A stretch of 28,085 nucleotides of DNA, from contig CAYWGR010000062.1 of the NCBI GenBank assembly GCA_964458015.1, forward strand, positions 1 to 28,085. Reading direction: 5' to 3'. The notes under the pieces are model-generated. The model saw only the letters and a program-made list of their open reading frames with translations, had not been told where the DNA came from and made no database searches. The stretch comes from CAYWGR01 sp964458015. GTDB lineage: Bacteria > Planctomycetota > Planctomycetia > Pirellulales > Thermoguttaceae. Of the stretch, positions 1 through 8,072 are shown piece after piece (positions within the stretch are counted from its first letter, which is position 1; each line of letters begins with the position of its first letter). A program made the translations under genes and the position numbers.

Positions 1-974
1 GGCCCGGGATGCAGAACCAAGGCCTTCAACGCCGCAATGACGGCCGCTTTATCGTCGTCGGTCGATTGCTCGCCGGAAATGACTTTTCCGAGCGTCGATC
101 GAGCCAAGGGGGTGTCGTTTTCACCGAGGGCGGCAATAATCGCTTCGACCAGTTTCGTCAGTTCCGCTTGATTGCGAGGACGCACCACGGGCGGTTTCGC
201 TGGCGTCGCGGCGGGAGCCGGCGGCACAGCGCCCGGCACCGGCCGGGAACCAGGGGCTGCTTGCGGCGCACCAGGCGCAGGCCGGGCGCCGGGAATCGTT
301 TGCGGCGCGCCCGGCATGGGCGGGTTTGCATTCGGCGCGGCAGGCTTCGCACCAGGCGGCGGCTCCGTCGGCAACGGCTTCAACAGATCGGTCAACCCTT
401 GGGCCGCCGGTTCGCTGCCGCGCGCCTTCTCGCCCAACCACTCCACGGCCTTCAACAACCGTGGATCGTTTTCCAGCCGAGCGCGGTAGTAATCGTTCTT
501 CTTCCATTTCGAAACGTCATCCGGAATCGGACGATCTTCGTCTTTTTCCTTCTTGGAATCGTCCTTCTTTGCCTCGTCTGCCTTCTGTGCCGAGGGTGTC
601 ACGGGCCTGCCCGAGGGCGGAAGCGGTTCGGACGATGATGGCGGCGCAGACTGCGACGGGGCCGGCTCCGAGGCCATCTCCCGACTTTTCTTCCCGCTAC
701 CGCCGAACCATCCCAATTGCCAGCCGAAAAACAACAGCATCAGCAACAGCAGCACGCCGGCCGCGATGCCCTTGGCCAGATTCGGATTCTTTTTGATCCA
801 GGGATTTTTGGTGATTGTATCCAGGAAGCTCTTCTTGCCGGATGCGTCTGATGCTTGGTCGCCCTCGTCCTCGAATTGTTGGCCGAGATTCTCATCGTCG
901 AACGAATGAGACAACTTTGGCTCGTTGGCGCGAATGCCGAGTTCATCCTTACGAGAGCTTTTCTTTTCTGCCAC
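1..974 (-). CDS. Single-pass membrane protein with Pro/Ala/Gly-rich linker, 3' end cut by window
   Basis: An open frame runs without a stop from a GTG at 974 down to base 1, giving 324 residues; the C-terminus lies outside the window. The GTG start is chosen because GGAGG lies 7 bases upstream. Residues 1-68 are charged and hydrophilic and contain no signal peptide. Residues about 69-90 form one hydrophobic segment rich in Leu and Phe, followed by a Gly/Ser/Lys stretch. Residues 100-150 are low-complexity (Ser/Pro, then Lys/Asp/Glu). Residues 150-200 look helical. Residues 205-265 are a Pro/Ala/Gly linker with repeated PGAP-like units, and a second helical segment follows from about 268. The inferred topology is a cytoplasmic N-terminus with a large periplasmic C-terminal part, although the reverse cannot be excluded. 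I do not recognise the family. It is divergent from the regulator gene at 1275 and probably unrelated to the sugar locus. Confidence 0.8.
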   Translation of the reverse strand, partial: MAEKKSSRKDELGIRANEPKLSHSFDDENLGQQFEDEGDQASDASGKKSFLDTITKNPWIKKNPNLAKGIAAGVLLLLMLLFFGWQLGWFGGSGKKSREMASEPAPSQSAPPSSSEPLPPSGRPVTPSAQKADEAKKDDSKKEKDEDRPIPDDVSKWKKNDYYRARLENDPRLLKAVEWLGEKARGSEPAAQGLTDLLKPLPTEPPPGAKPAAPNANPPMPGAPQTIPGARPAPGAPQAAPGSRPVPGAVPPAPAATPAKPPVVRPRNQAELTKLVEAIIAALGENDTPLARSTLGKVISGEQSTDDDKAAVIAALKALVLHPG

Positions 975-1274
975 GGTGACGCCTCCGGAAGAGAAACCGT
1001 ATTTTTGTTGCTTGCGGGGACAATGATCCGGCAAATCAGAGGATTTAGCCCATTTCCATCCTCCCGCTGACCAACCTCTCGGGGGCAGCGTCCGGGCCAG
1101 GGTTCATTGACCGAGCAAAAGTTCCGAGCAAACCCGCGAACGGGGGAAAGTTGCAGTATGCCATAATTTCGGTAAAAATACCACTGTGCCCCGCCTGCGA
1201 CTGCAATAAATTACCCGCGCGAGAGGGGGTGGCCCTCTCCCGCTGTTTCAAAGACCACGACAAAGGATCCGGCG
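975..1274. promoter_or_regulatory. Divergent intergenic region with direct repeat and hairpin
   Basis: This 300-base gap separates two divergent genes, so it should hold both promoters. Neither has a convincing consensus; TTGCAG at 1151-1156 followed 17 bases later by AAAAAT is the best plus-strand candidate and is weak. Two structures stand out. CCGAGCAAA occurs twice in direct orientation at 1111-1119 and 1124-1132, a 13-base period. A perfect 7-bp stem with a 5-base loop (1221-1227 with 1233-1239) sits 35 bases before the regulator start codon. Either could serve autoregulation, but this is inference. Confidence 0.35.
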
Positions 1275-2456
1275 ATGGCCGAACGATTACGCATCGCGCT
1301 TTTGATCGAATCTTCTCGATCCTATGGCCGTCAATTGCTCAAGGGCATCGCTGCCTACGGCCGATCGCACGGTTCGTGGATATTTTTCCATCAGGAACGT
1401 GTTTTCGGCGATTCGATTTCTCCCCAATTGCGTCAGTGGAAGCCTCACGGCATCATCGCGCGTTTGGCTGGAGCCCGTCTTACGCAGCAAATACGTCGGA
1501 CGAAAGTCCCCTCGGTCGATTTGTATCCCGAAGGCAAAAGCGGCGTCATTCCCGGCGCCGGCTCCGATCCGGAATCGTTGATACGCCTCGCCGTCGATCA
1601 TTTCCTCGAACGCGGCTTCCATAATTTCGCGTATTGCGGATTCAGCAACGTCCCGTTCTCTGAAATTCGCGAGGAATGCTTCAAACGCCATTTGGCAACG
1701 CTTGGAACAACCGTACAGACGTTTTCCTATCCGGCCCTGCCGCGCGGGACCAGCTTGGCCGCCGTCGAGAATCATGCCCTGCATTACGCCGATTCCCTTG
1801 CCGAGTGGCTTCGCCAGTTGCCCAAGCCGTTGGCGATTTTAGCGTGCAACGACGTGCGGGGCCGCCAGGTATTGAATGTCTGCAAAGAAGCCGGCGTTGC
1901 CGTACCCAACCAAGCGGCCGTTCTCGGCATCGACAACGACGACGTCCATTGCGAACTTTGCGATCCGCCGCTTTCGAGCATCGACCCGAACGTTGAGCAG
2001 ATCGGTTACGAGGCTGCCGCACTTCTGGATCGCTTGATCCAAGGGGGCAAGCCGCCGACCGCGAATATTCTCGTGCCGGGGCGCGGTGTCGTTGTGCGCC
2101 ATTCGACCGATGTGTTGGCCATTGCCAACGAAGATGCGGCCGAGGCAATCCGTTTCGTCCGCGAACACGCCTGCGACGGCCTCTCCGTCGAACAAATAAC
2201 AGCCCGGATGAGCATTTCCCGCAGCACTCTGGAACGTTGGTTCGAAAAATACCTGGGCCGTTCGCCTACGGCCGAAATCCTTCGCGTTCAGGTGCAGCAT
2301 GTTCAAGAACTGCTGCGCACCACGACGTTCACCCTGGAGGAAATTGCCCAACGGACAGGCTTCACGCATGTCGAATCGATGCAGCGCGTTTTCAAACGCA
2401 CCGCGGGCTATTCGCCCGGCAACTACCGCAAGCAGTCGCGTACCGGTGACGCATAA
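1275..2456 (+). CDS. XylR-type transcriptional regulator (sugar-binding domain plus AraC HTH)
   Basis: The 393-residue protein has the XylR architecture. Residues about 5-275 resemble a LacI/periplasmic-binding-protein ligand domain (start RIALLIESSRSYGRQLLKGI; later LAILACNDVRGRQVLNVCKEAG and a VLGIDNDD segment). Residues about 285-390 form an AraC-type double helix-turn-helix, with SVEQITARMSISRSTLERWF and then TLEEIAQRTGFTHVESMQRVFK. AAAGGA lies 7 bases before the ATG. Known family members bind a monosaccharide in the N-terminal domain and activate sugar-use genes through DNA direct repeats. As the first gene of a glycosidase/transporter locus it is most likely the local activator, with L-fucose or a released oligosaccharide as inducer; the ligand is inferred from the neighbours and not from residues. 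No signal peptide is present, as expected for a cytoplasmic regulator. Confidence 0.9.
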   Translation: MAERLRIALLIESSRSYGRQLLKGIAAYGRSHGSWIFFHQERVFGDSISPQLRQWKPHGIIARLAGARLTQQIRRTKVPSVDLYPEGKSGVIPGAGSDPESLIRLAVDHFLERGFHNFAYCGFSNVPFSEIREECFKRHLATLGTTVQTFSYPALPRGTSLAAVENHALHYADSLAEWLRQLPKPLAILACNDVRGRQVLNVCKEAGVAVPNQAAVLGIDNDDVHCELCDPPLSSIDPNVEQIGYEAAALLDRLIQGGKPPTANILVPGRGVVVRHSTDVLAIANEDAAEAIRFVREHACDGLSVEQITARMSISRSTLERWFEKYLGRSPTAEILRVQVQHVQELLRTTTFTLEEIAQRTGFTHVESMQRVFKRTAGYSPGNYRKQSRTGDA

Positions 2457-2560
2457 GGTTATAAATAACGACTCACATTGTCATTGCATCTCCGTGTGGC
2501 ACGTAGGATACTGGCGTTCGTCATCCTTCCCGTGTTTCGGCATTCCAAGGAGCCCCCGCC

Positions 2561-5104
2561 ATGACGCGCCTAGGTCCAATCGCCGCCTGTCTGTTTTTCG
2601 GTTTTCTGCTGAATGTTGCGAACGCCGAGCCCGCCAAATCCCTGGTCGTGGTCTGCGTTCAAGACGCCCAGCCGATGGAAAAACTCGCGGCCAAGGAAGT
2701 GCGCCGCTATGTTTATCTGCGAACCGGCACATTGTTGCCGATCGTGGAGGATGCTCCAAAAGATGCCGACAAGGGTCTCATTCTCATCGGCGCCAAGGAT
2801 CGACCGGCCCTGCAAACGTTTATGACGGATCCCAAAGTAAAATCGGCGGTCGATTCCCTGACGGCCGAACAATATCTGCTGAAAACAATCGAGCGCAACG
2901 GCCGGCCCATGCTCTTGATCGTCGGCGGCGATCCCCAGGGAGTACTCTACGGCGCTTATCGTTTCGCGGAACACTTAGGCGTCCGGTTCTATCTGCATGG
3001 CGACGTAGTGCCCGACCGGCAAATCGCCCTCGCACTGCCGAACCTCGATGAAATCCGCAAGCCGCTGTTCGACCGCCGCGGCATCCAGCCGTTCCACGAT
3101 TTTCCTGAAGGGCCCGATTGGTGGAACCGCGACGGCTACAAAGCCATCTTGGGCCAATTGCCAAAATTGGGGATGAATTTCTTCGGTCTGCATACCTATC
3201 CCGAAGGTGGTGTAGGCCCCGAGCCGCTCACCTGGATCGGACCGGCCGAGGAAATTGACTCCAATGGCCACGTAAAAGCCGGCTATCCGTCACGGCACTT
3301 CACGACCGACAGCCAGCCTCCCGCCTGGGGTTACCGGCCGGGTAAAACCAGCGATTTCGTCCTGGGGGCCGCCGATTTGTTCGACCGTGACGACTACGGT
3401 GCGGATTACATGCGCGATACGCATCCCTGGAACAAGATGACGCCCGAACAATGCAATGCCTTGTTCAATCGCATGGGCGATTTCTTGAACGACGTCTTTA
3501 CGTATGCCCATCGCCTGGGCGTCAAAACATGCCTTGGCACGGAAACACCGCTGACGATTCCCACGCCGGTCAAACAACGCCTGCAAGCCGCGGGCAAAAA
3601 AACCACCGATCCGGCTGTCGTGCAACAAGTTTACGAAGGCATGTTCCGCCGTATCGCCAAGATCCACCCGCTCGATTATTACTGGCTCTGGACCTCCGAG
3701 GGCTGGACCTGGGAAGCCGTCAAACAAGAGCAGATCGATGCCGTGATGGCCGATTTCCGGGCCGCACTTGCCGCGGCGAAAGCGGTCCAACCGCCGTTCA
3801 CCTTGGCCACCTGCGGCTGGGTGCTTGGCCCGCCGCAAAATCCTTCGCTGTTCGACGATACCCTGCCCAAGGAAATGCCGATGAGTTGCATCAACCGCAC
3901 GGTGGGCAACACACCGGTCGAGCCGGGGTTCGCCAAAGTTGCCGGAAGACCGAAATGGGCCATCCCGTGGATGGAAGATGATCCCGGCATGACCATCCCG
4001 CAACTTTGGGCCGGTCGCATGCGCCGCGACGCCTACGACGCCTTGCGCTACGGTTGCACGGGCCTGTTCGGCATTCACTGGCGCACGCGCATCCTGGCCC
4101 CCAATGTTTCGGCCCTGGCACAGGCCACCTGGGACCAAACCGGTTGGAGCAAGGACGCCGCGCCGTTGGCCTCGGGCCCCGAAGGTAAAACCCGCTATTT
4201 GCCCGTTGCCGATTTCTATGCCGATTGGGCTCGCGCCGAATTCGGCCCTGAAGCAGCCGAGCCGATCGCAGTGATTTTCACCCGGCTCGACGGCCATTTG
4301 CCGCGTCCGGCCGATTGGGTCACCGGCCCGGGCAGTATTCGCCCCGATCCCCGCCCCTGGGAACAAGTGCAAAAGGATTACGCCTTTGTCGAGGAATTGG
4401 CTGCCCTGCGGCCGCGCATTGTCGGCGCCGGCAACCTCGAACGCTTCGATTATTGGGCCAACCAGTTCCGTTATCTTCGCGGCATCGCCCGAGTGGATTG
4501 CCTTTGGGGGCGTTTCAACGAGGCACTGGCCAAAGCCAAGGCCGAAAAAGATCCGGCTGTCCAAAAGAAACTGGCTCGCGACACGATTTTACCATTACGC
4601 AAGGAACTAGTGGCCGCTTTCTCCGAAATGAACCGATACCTGCTGTCCGCCGTCAGTACGCCCGGCGACATGGGCAATGTCAGTAATTGGCAACAACAAA
4701 CGGTGCCTGTGCTGCTGACCGCGCCCGGCCAAGAGTTGGCCAAGCTGTTGGGCGAAGAGCTGCCGGCCGACGCGGTGCCATCGAAGCAATATGCCGGCCC
4801 GCCGCGATTATTTGCTCCCGAAGTTCGTACCAGCATTGTACGAGGAGAACCCTTCCACCTGACCGTCATCCTGCTGGGCGAGAAGCCTCAAACGGCCGAA
4901 CTGCAATGGCGGCCGCTGGGCGGCAATACGTTCGCTAAAATCCCTTTGGTTCATGCTGCTCGCGGCGTCTATCATGTTGCCATTCCGGCCGAGAAGATTT
5001 CAGACGACTTCGAGTACGGCGTGCATGTCACGGTTGGCGGCCAGGCGTTGGCCTTTCCGCCGACGGCCCCCATGCTCAATCAAACGGTCGTCGTCATCCA
5101 ATGA
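2561..5104 (+). CDS. Secreted alpha-glucuronidase-like glycoside hydrolase
   Basis: This 847-residue protein starts with a signal peptide (residues 1-22, ending ANA before EPAK). AAGGAG precedes the ATG by 8 bases. Residues about 23-155 resemble the small alpha/beta domain placed before the barrel in GH67, GH115 and GH20 enzymes: AAKEVRRYVYLRTG, then LLIVGGDPQGVLYGAYRFAEHLGVRFY. From about 170 to 560 comes a probable TIM barrel (RRGIQPFHDFPEG, LPKLGMNFFGLHTYPEGG, YYWLWTSEGWTWE). A helical region follows, then a C-terminal beta-rich segment from about 745. It probably cuts a uronic acid or other sugar from a glycan in the periplasm or at the surface. I cannot assign catalytic residues or a definite GH family, so the substrate is open. 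It follows the regulator by 104 bases and precedes a GH2 gene. Confidence 0.7.
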   Translation: MTRLGPIAACLFFGFLLNVANAEPAKSLVVVCVQDAQPMEKLAAKEVRRYVYLRTGTLLPIVEDAPKDADKGLILIGAKDRPALQTFMTDPKVKSAVDSLTAEQYLLKTIERNGRPMLLIVGGDPQGVLYGAYRFAEHLGVRFYLHGDVVPDRQIALALPNLDEIRKPLFDRRGIQPFHDFPEGPDWWNRDGYKAILGQLPKLGMNFFGLHTYPEGGVGPEPLTWIGPAEEIDSNGHVKAGYPSRHFTTDSQPPAWGYRPGKTSDFVLGAADLFDRDDYGADYMRDTHPWNKMTPEQCNALFNRMGDFLNDVFTYAHRLGVKTCLGTETPLTIPTPVKQRLQAAGKKTTDPAVVQQVYEGMFRRIAKIHPLDYYWLWTSEGWTWEAVKQEQIDAVMADFRAALAAAKAVQPPFTLATCGWVLGPPQNPSLFDDTLPKEMPMSCINRTVGNTPVEPGFAKVAGRPKWAIPWMEDDPGMTIPQLWAGRMRRDAYDALRYGCTGLFGIHWRTRILAPNVSALAQATWDQTGWSKDAAPLASGPEGKTRYLPVADFYADWARAEFGPEAAEPIAVIFTRLDGHLPRPADWVTGPGSIRPDPRPWEQVQKDYAFVEELAALRPRIVGAGNLERFDYWANQFRYLRGIARVDCLWGRFNEALAKAKAEKDPAVQKKLARDTILPLRKELVAAFSEMNRYLLSAVSTPGDMGNVSNWQQQTVPVLLTAPGQELAKLLGEELPADAVPSKQYAGPPRLFAPEVRTSIVRGEPFHLTVILLGEKPQTAELQWRPLGGNTFAKIPLVHAARGVYHVAIPAEKISDDFEYGVHVTVGGQALAFPPTAPMLNQTVVVIQ

Positions 5105-5114
5105 TGCGGGAAAG

Positions 5115-5238
5115 TAGTGTCTGTTGCGGAAAGCCAAATTGTCATTCTGAGCGCAGCGAAGAATCTCGTACAATGCGAAAGATTCTTCGCTGCGCTATGA
5201 ATGACTCCTGGCCTACGGCGTTTCCGCAACAGAAACTA
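5115..5238. mobile_element. MITE-like element with two nested inverted repeats
   Basis: An outer imperfect inverted repeat pairs 5115-5135 with 5217-5238; both arms share CTGTTGCGGAAA. An inner 26-bp inverted repeat pairs 5141-5166 with 5180-5205, with only two mismatches and a 13-base loop; its central 17 bp (AGCGCAGCGAAGAATCT) match perfectly. The inner sequence belongs to a palindromic repeat widespread in bacterial genomes, often mistranslated as CHSERSEESR. The outer arms begin and end in TA, which would fit a TA target duplication. It is non-coding and fills most of the gap between the glucuronidase-like and GH2 genes. In RNA it would form a very stable hairpin that could attenuate or separate expression. 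That it moves by transposition is inference. Confidence 0.7.
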
Positions 5239-5269
5239 AGTACTCCCTTTAACAGCAAGGAATCCCGAT

Positions 5270-8047
5270 ATGAACAGTCAAGCTTGGTTTACAATGCGTT
5301 ATACTTGGCTGTTTTGCATGGTCGCCGTCATGGCCTGCGAGATTGCTCCGCTTGATGCAGGCGAAACAATCTCCTTGGCGGGAGCATGGCGGTTTCGTCG
5401 AGACGAAAAAAACATCGGCGTCGATCAGCGGTGGTACGCAGCTCCGTTAGCTACCGCGACGGACTGCCCTGCTGTAATTCATCTGCCCGGCACAACCGAC
5501 GAAGCGAAGGCCGGCATGCCGAACCGCCAAAAGCCAACGCTCGACGGGCTCTATCGGCGTAATGTCTATACCGGTGCGGCCTGGTATCAACGCGATGTGG
5601 AAATTCCGGCAGCATGGCAGGGAAAACGCCTTTCGCTCATGTTGGAGCGAGTCCGATGGGTGTCTCGGGTCTGGCTCGACGACCGGCCGATCGGCACATC
5701 CCAGGACAGCTTGGTCGCGCCCCACGTTTACGATCTGGGCGCCGACGTTACGCCTGGGCGGCATCTCTTGACCATCCAGATCGACAATTCCCTGAAGCAT
5801 AACCTGGGGATCTTTGTTTCCGCATTGTTCGGCGGCACCGAGACCGATATGAACGGCATCGTCGGCCGATTGGAATTGCAGGCAGCCGATCCTGTGGCGA
5901 TTGATAATCTACAGGTTTATCCCGACGTGGCACGCAAGTCCGTTCGAGTTCGCATTCATTTGAGCAACGCTGCGGGAAAGCCGGGACAAGGAACATTACG
6001 CAGCAAAGTGTTGTCGATCGACAATCGGGAAGTTGCCGCAAAAACAACGACAATCGCCTGGGACAAAACTGGCGGCGCTGCCGAATTCGAACTGCCCTTG
6101 GGCGACGATGTCAAACTCTGGGACGAATTCGCTCCCAATCTTTATCATTTCTCGACAACCTTTGAAGGCAACGGCTATCAAGACGCGCGAACGGTCGCTT
6201 TCGGAATGCGGCAAATAGGAACCCGGGGCACCCAGCTTACCCTGAACGGCCGGACGATCTTCCTCCGCGGCACGTTGGAGTGCGCTGTGTTTCCCGTGAC
6301 CGGTTATCCGCCGACTGACGTCGCGGCGTGGCGGCGTGTTTGTCGAATCATCAAGTCGTATGGACTGAACCACCTACGGTTTCACTCCTGGTGTCCGCCC
6401 GATGCGGCCTTCGAAGCCGCCGACATCGAAGGGATCATGATCCAAGCCGAGGGACCGCAAGCCAATGTGCAAGTGGGAGAAAACCCGGCTCGCGATGCGT
6501 TTATGGAGCAGGAATTGTTGCGGATGGTGCGAACCTACGGCAACCACCCTTCGTTTTGCCTCATGACCCTGGGCAATGAGTACGGCGGTAAAGATGAAAT
6601 ACTGTCGCACTGGGTCGATATGCTCATTAAGGAGGATCCACGCCGGCTTTATTCTTCCGCGAGCGCCGCACAACTGACGGCCAACCGACAATACACGGTC
6701 GCGCCGGTCCGCGGTATTCGCGGCCCCGGCACCGATCAAGATTTCAACGAAGTCATCTCGAAACAAGATCGCCCGCTGGTGTCGCACGAAATCGGCCAGT
6801 GGATGTTCTTTCCGAACTTTGATGAGATAAAGAAGTACACCGGCGTTTTCGAGCCTCGCAATTTCGAGATCATTCGCAACAGCCTGAAGTCCAAAGGCAT
6901 GATCGATCTGGCGCCGCAATTCCATGAGACCTGGGGCAAGCAGGCCGTGATGCTTTATAAAGAGGAGATCGAGGTTTTATTGCGGACCCCGGGACATACC
7001 GGGTTCCAATTGCTCGATCTGCACGATTATCCCAGCCAGGGCACCGCCATCGTCGGGCTATTGGATCCATTTTGGGATTCCAAGGGCTTTGTCACTCCTG
7101 AACAGCATCGGCACTATTGCAGTGCGACAGTGCCGCTTTTGCGAATGAAGAAACGGACGTTTACCGCCGGCGAGTCCTTCACGGCCGCTGCCGAAGTTGC
7201 CCATTTCGGCCCTCGGGATCTCGCCAATGCTCTGCCGCGATGGTCCATACGTGATTCACAAGGGCGTGAATTTGCCGCCGGTTCGATGCCCTCGCAAAAC
7301 GTGCCGACAGGGAAACTGACATCGCTGGGCGTTATCCAAACATCGCTTGCCAAGACTGCTACACCCTGTAAGCTGACGGTAACCGTATCGCTTCAAGATA
7401 CTCCGTTTGAAAATCAATGGGATATTTGGGTCTATCCTGACGCGCCGGCCCCCGCCATGCCCGCCGGGGTAAAAATGTGCCGCCGCTGGGAGGAAGCCCG
7501 GCAAGCGTTAAACGAAGGAAAGACCGTCGCCTTCTTTCCGCAAAAACTTGATTTCATGCAATCGCTTCCCGGCCAATTCCTGCCCGTTTTCTGGAGCCCC
7601 GTTTGGTTCCCCGATCAAAAGCCCAACACGATGGGCATTCTGTGCGATCCAGGGCACCCCTCGCTTCAGCAATTTCCCACCGAAAACTACTCGAACTGGC
7701 AGTGGTGGGATCTTTTGCAAAACTCTTGCAGCATGATTTTGGACGACATGCCTGCCGACTATCGGCCGATCATCCAGGTAACAGACAATTTCGCGCGTAA
7801 CCACAAATTGGGCATCCTTTTCGAGGCGCGTGTCGGCCAAGGGCGCCTGCTGGCATGTACCGTCAATATGAGCGACAATCTCGACCGGCGGCCTGCCGCA
7901 AAACAACTGCTGTCGAGCCTGACCGCCTACCTGGCATCCGACAAGTTTCATCCCGCGCACGAACTAAAGCTGACCGACTTGGACAAGCTATTTACCTCCG
8001 CAAAAGGAAACCAAGGGAATAACGGCAAAACCGCATCCAGTCCTTGA
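5270..8047 (+). CDS. Secreted glycoside hydrolase family 2 protein
   Basis: The 925-residue protein has an N-terminal hydrophobic signal segment (about residues 9-30, followed by GETISLAGAWRF). AAGGA lies 8 bases before the ATG at 5270. The order of parts is that of GH2: a jelly-roll sugar-binding domain (about 35-205, with GAAWYQRDVEIP and RVWLDDRPIG), an Ig-like domain (about 210-310), and a TIM barrel starting at LTLNGRTIFLRGTLE and containing GLNHLRFHSWCPPDAAFEAAD. The expected acid/base is E437 in LGNEYGG and the expected nucleophile is E507 in SHEIGQW, so it looks catalytically competent. A long C-terminal region of about 280 residues is less clear. GH2 members act on beta-galactosides, beta-glucuronides, beta-mannosides and others; the sequence does not tell which. 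It probably trims the glycan backbone or side chains together with its neighbours. Confidence 0.88.
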   Translation: MNSQAWFTMRYTWLFCMVAVMACEIAPLDAGETISLAGAWRFRRDEKNIGVDQRWYAAPLATATDCPAVIHLPGTTDEAKAGMPNRQKPTLDGLYRRNVYTGAAWYQRDVEIPAAWQGKRLSLMLERVRWVSRVWLDDRPIGTSQDSLVAPHVYDLGADVTPGRHLLTIQIDNSLKHNLGIFVSALFGGTETDMNGIVGRLELQAADPVAIDNLQVYPDVARKSVRVRIHLSNAAGKPGQGTLRSKVLSIDNREVAAKTTTIAWDKTGGAAEFELPLGDDVKLWDEFAPNLYHFSTTFEGNGYQDARTVAFGMRQIGTRGTQLTLNGRTIFLRGTLECAVFPVTGYPPTDVAAWRRVCRIIKSYGLNHLRFHSWCPPDAAFEAADIEGIMIQAEGPQANVQVGENPARDAFMEQELLRMVRTYGNHPSFCLMTLGNEYGGKDEILSHWVDMLIKEDPRRLYSSASAAQLTANRQYTVAPVRGIRGPGTDQDFNEVISKQDRPLVSHEIGQWMFFPNFDEIKKYTGVFEPRNFEIIRNSLKSKGMIDLAPQFHETWGKQAVMLYKEEIEVLLRTPGHTGFQLLDLHDYPSQGTAIVGLLDPFWDSKGFVTPEQHRHYCSATVPLLRMKKRTFTAGESFTAAAEVAHFGPRDLANALPRWSIRDSQGREFAAGSMPSQNVPTGKLTSLGVIQTSLAKTATPCKLTVTVSLQDTPFENQWDIWVYPDAPAPAMPAGVKMCRRWEEARQALNEGKTVAFFPQKLDFMQSLPGQFLPVFWSPVWFPDQKPNTMGILCDPGHPSLQQFPTENYSNWQWWDLLQNSCSMILDDMPADYRPIIQVTDNFARNHKLGILFEARVGQGRLLACTVNMSDNLDRRPAAKQLLSSLTAYLASDKFHPAHELKLTDLDKLFTSAKGNQGNNGKTASSP

Positions 8048-8072
8048 ACAGCGGTCGCCGCCATAAAATCTC

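Noticed and set aside
3290..4564. 424-residue minus-strand ORF opposite the glucuronidase-like gene
   Set aside because: It lies wholly antisense to a gene with a clear signal peptide and conserved motifs; long antisense frames are expected from the GC-biased third positions.
5101..5355. 84-residue plus-strand ORF across the MITE-like element
   Set aside because: Its sequence (CHSERSEESR ... ILRCAMNDS) is the well-known false translation of the palindromic repeat, and it overlaps the GH2 start in another frame.
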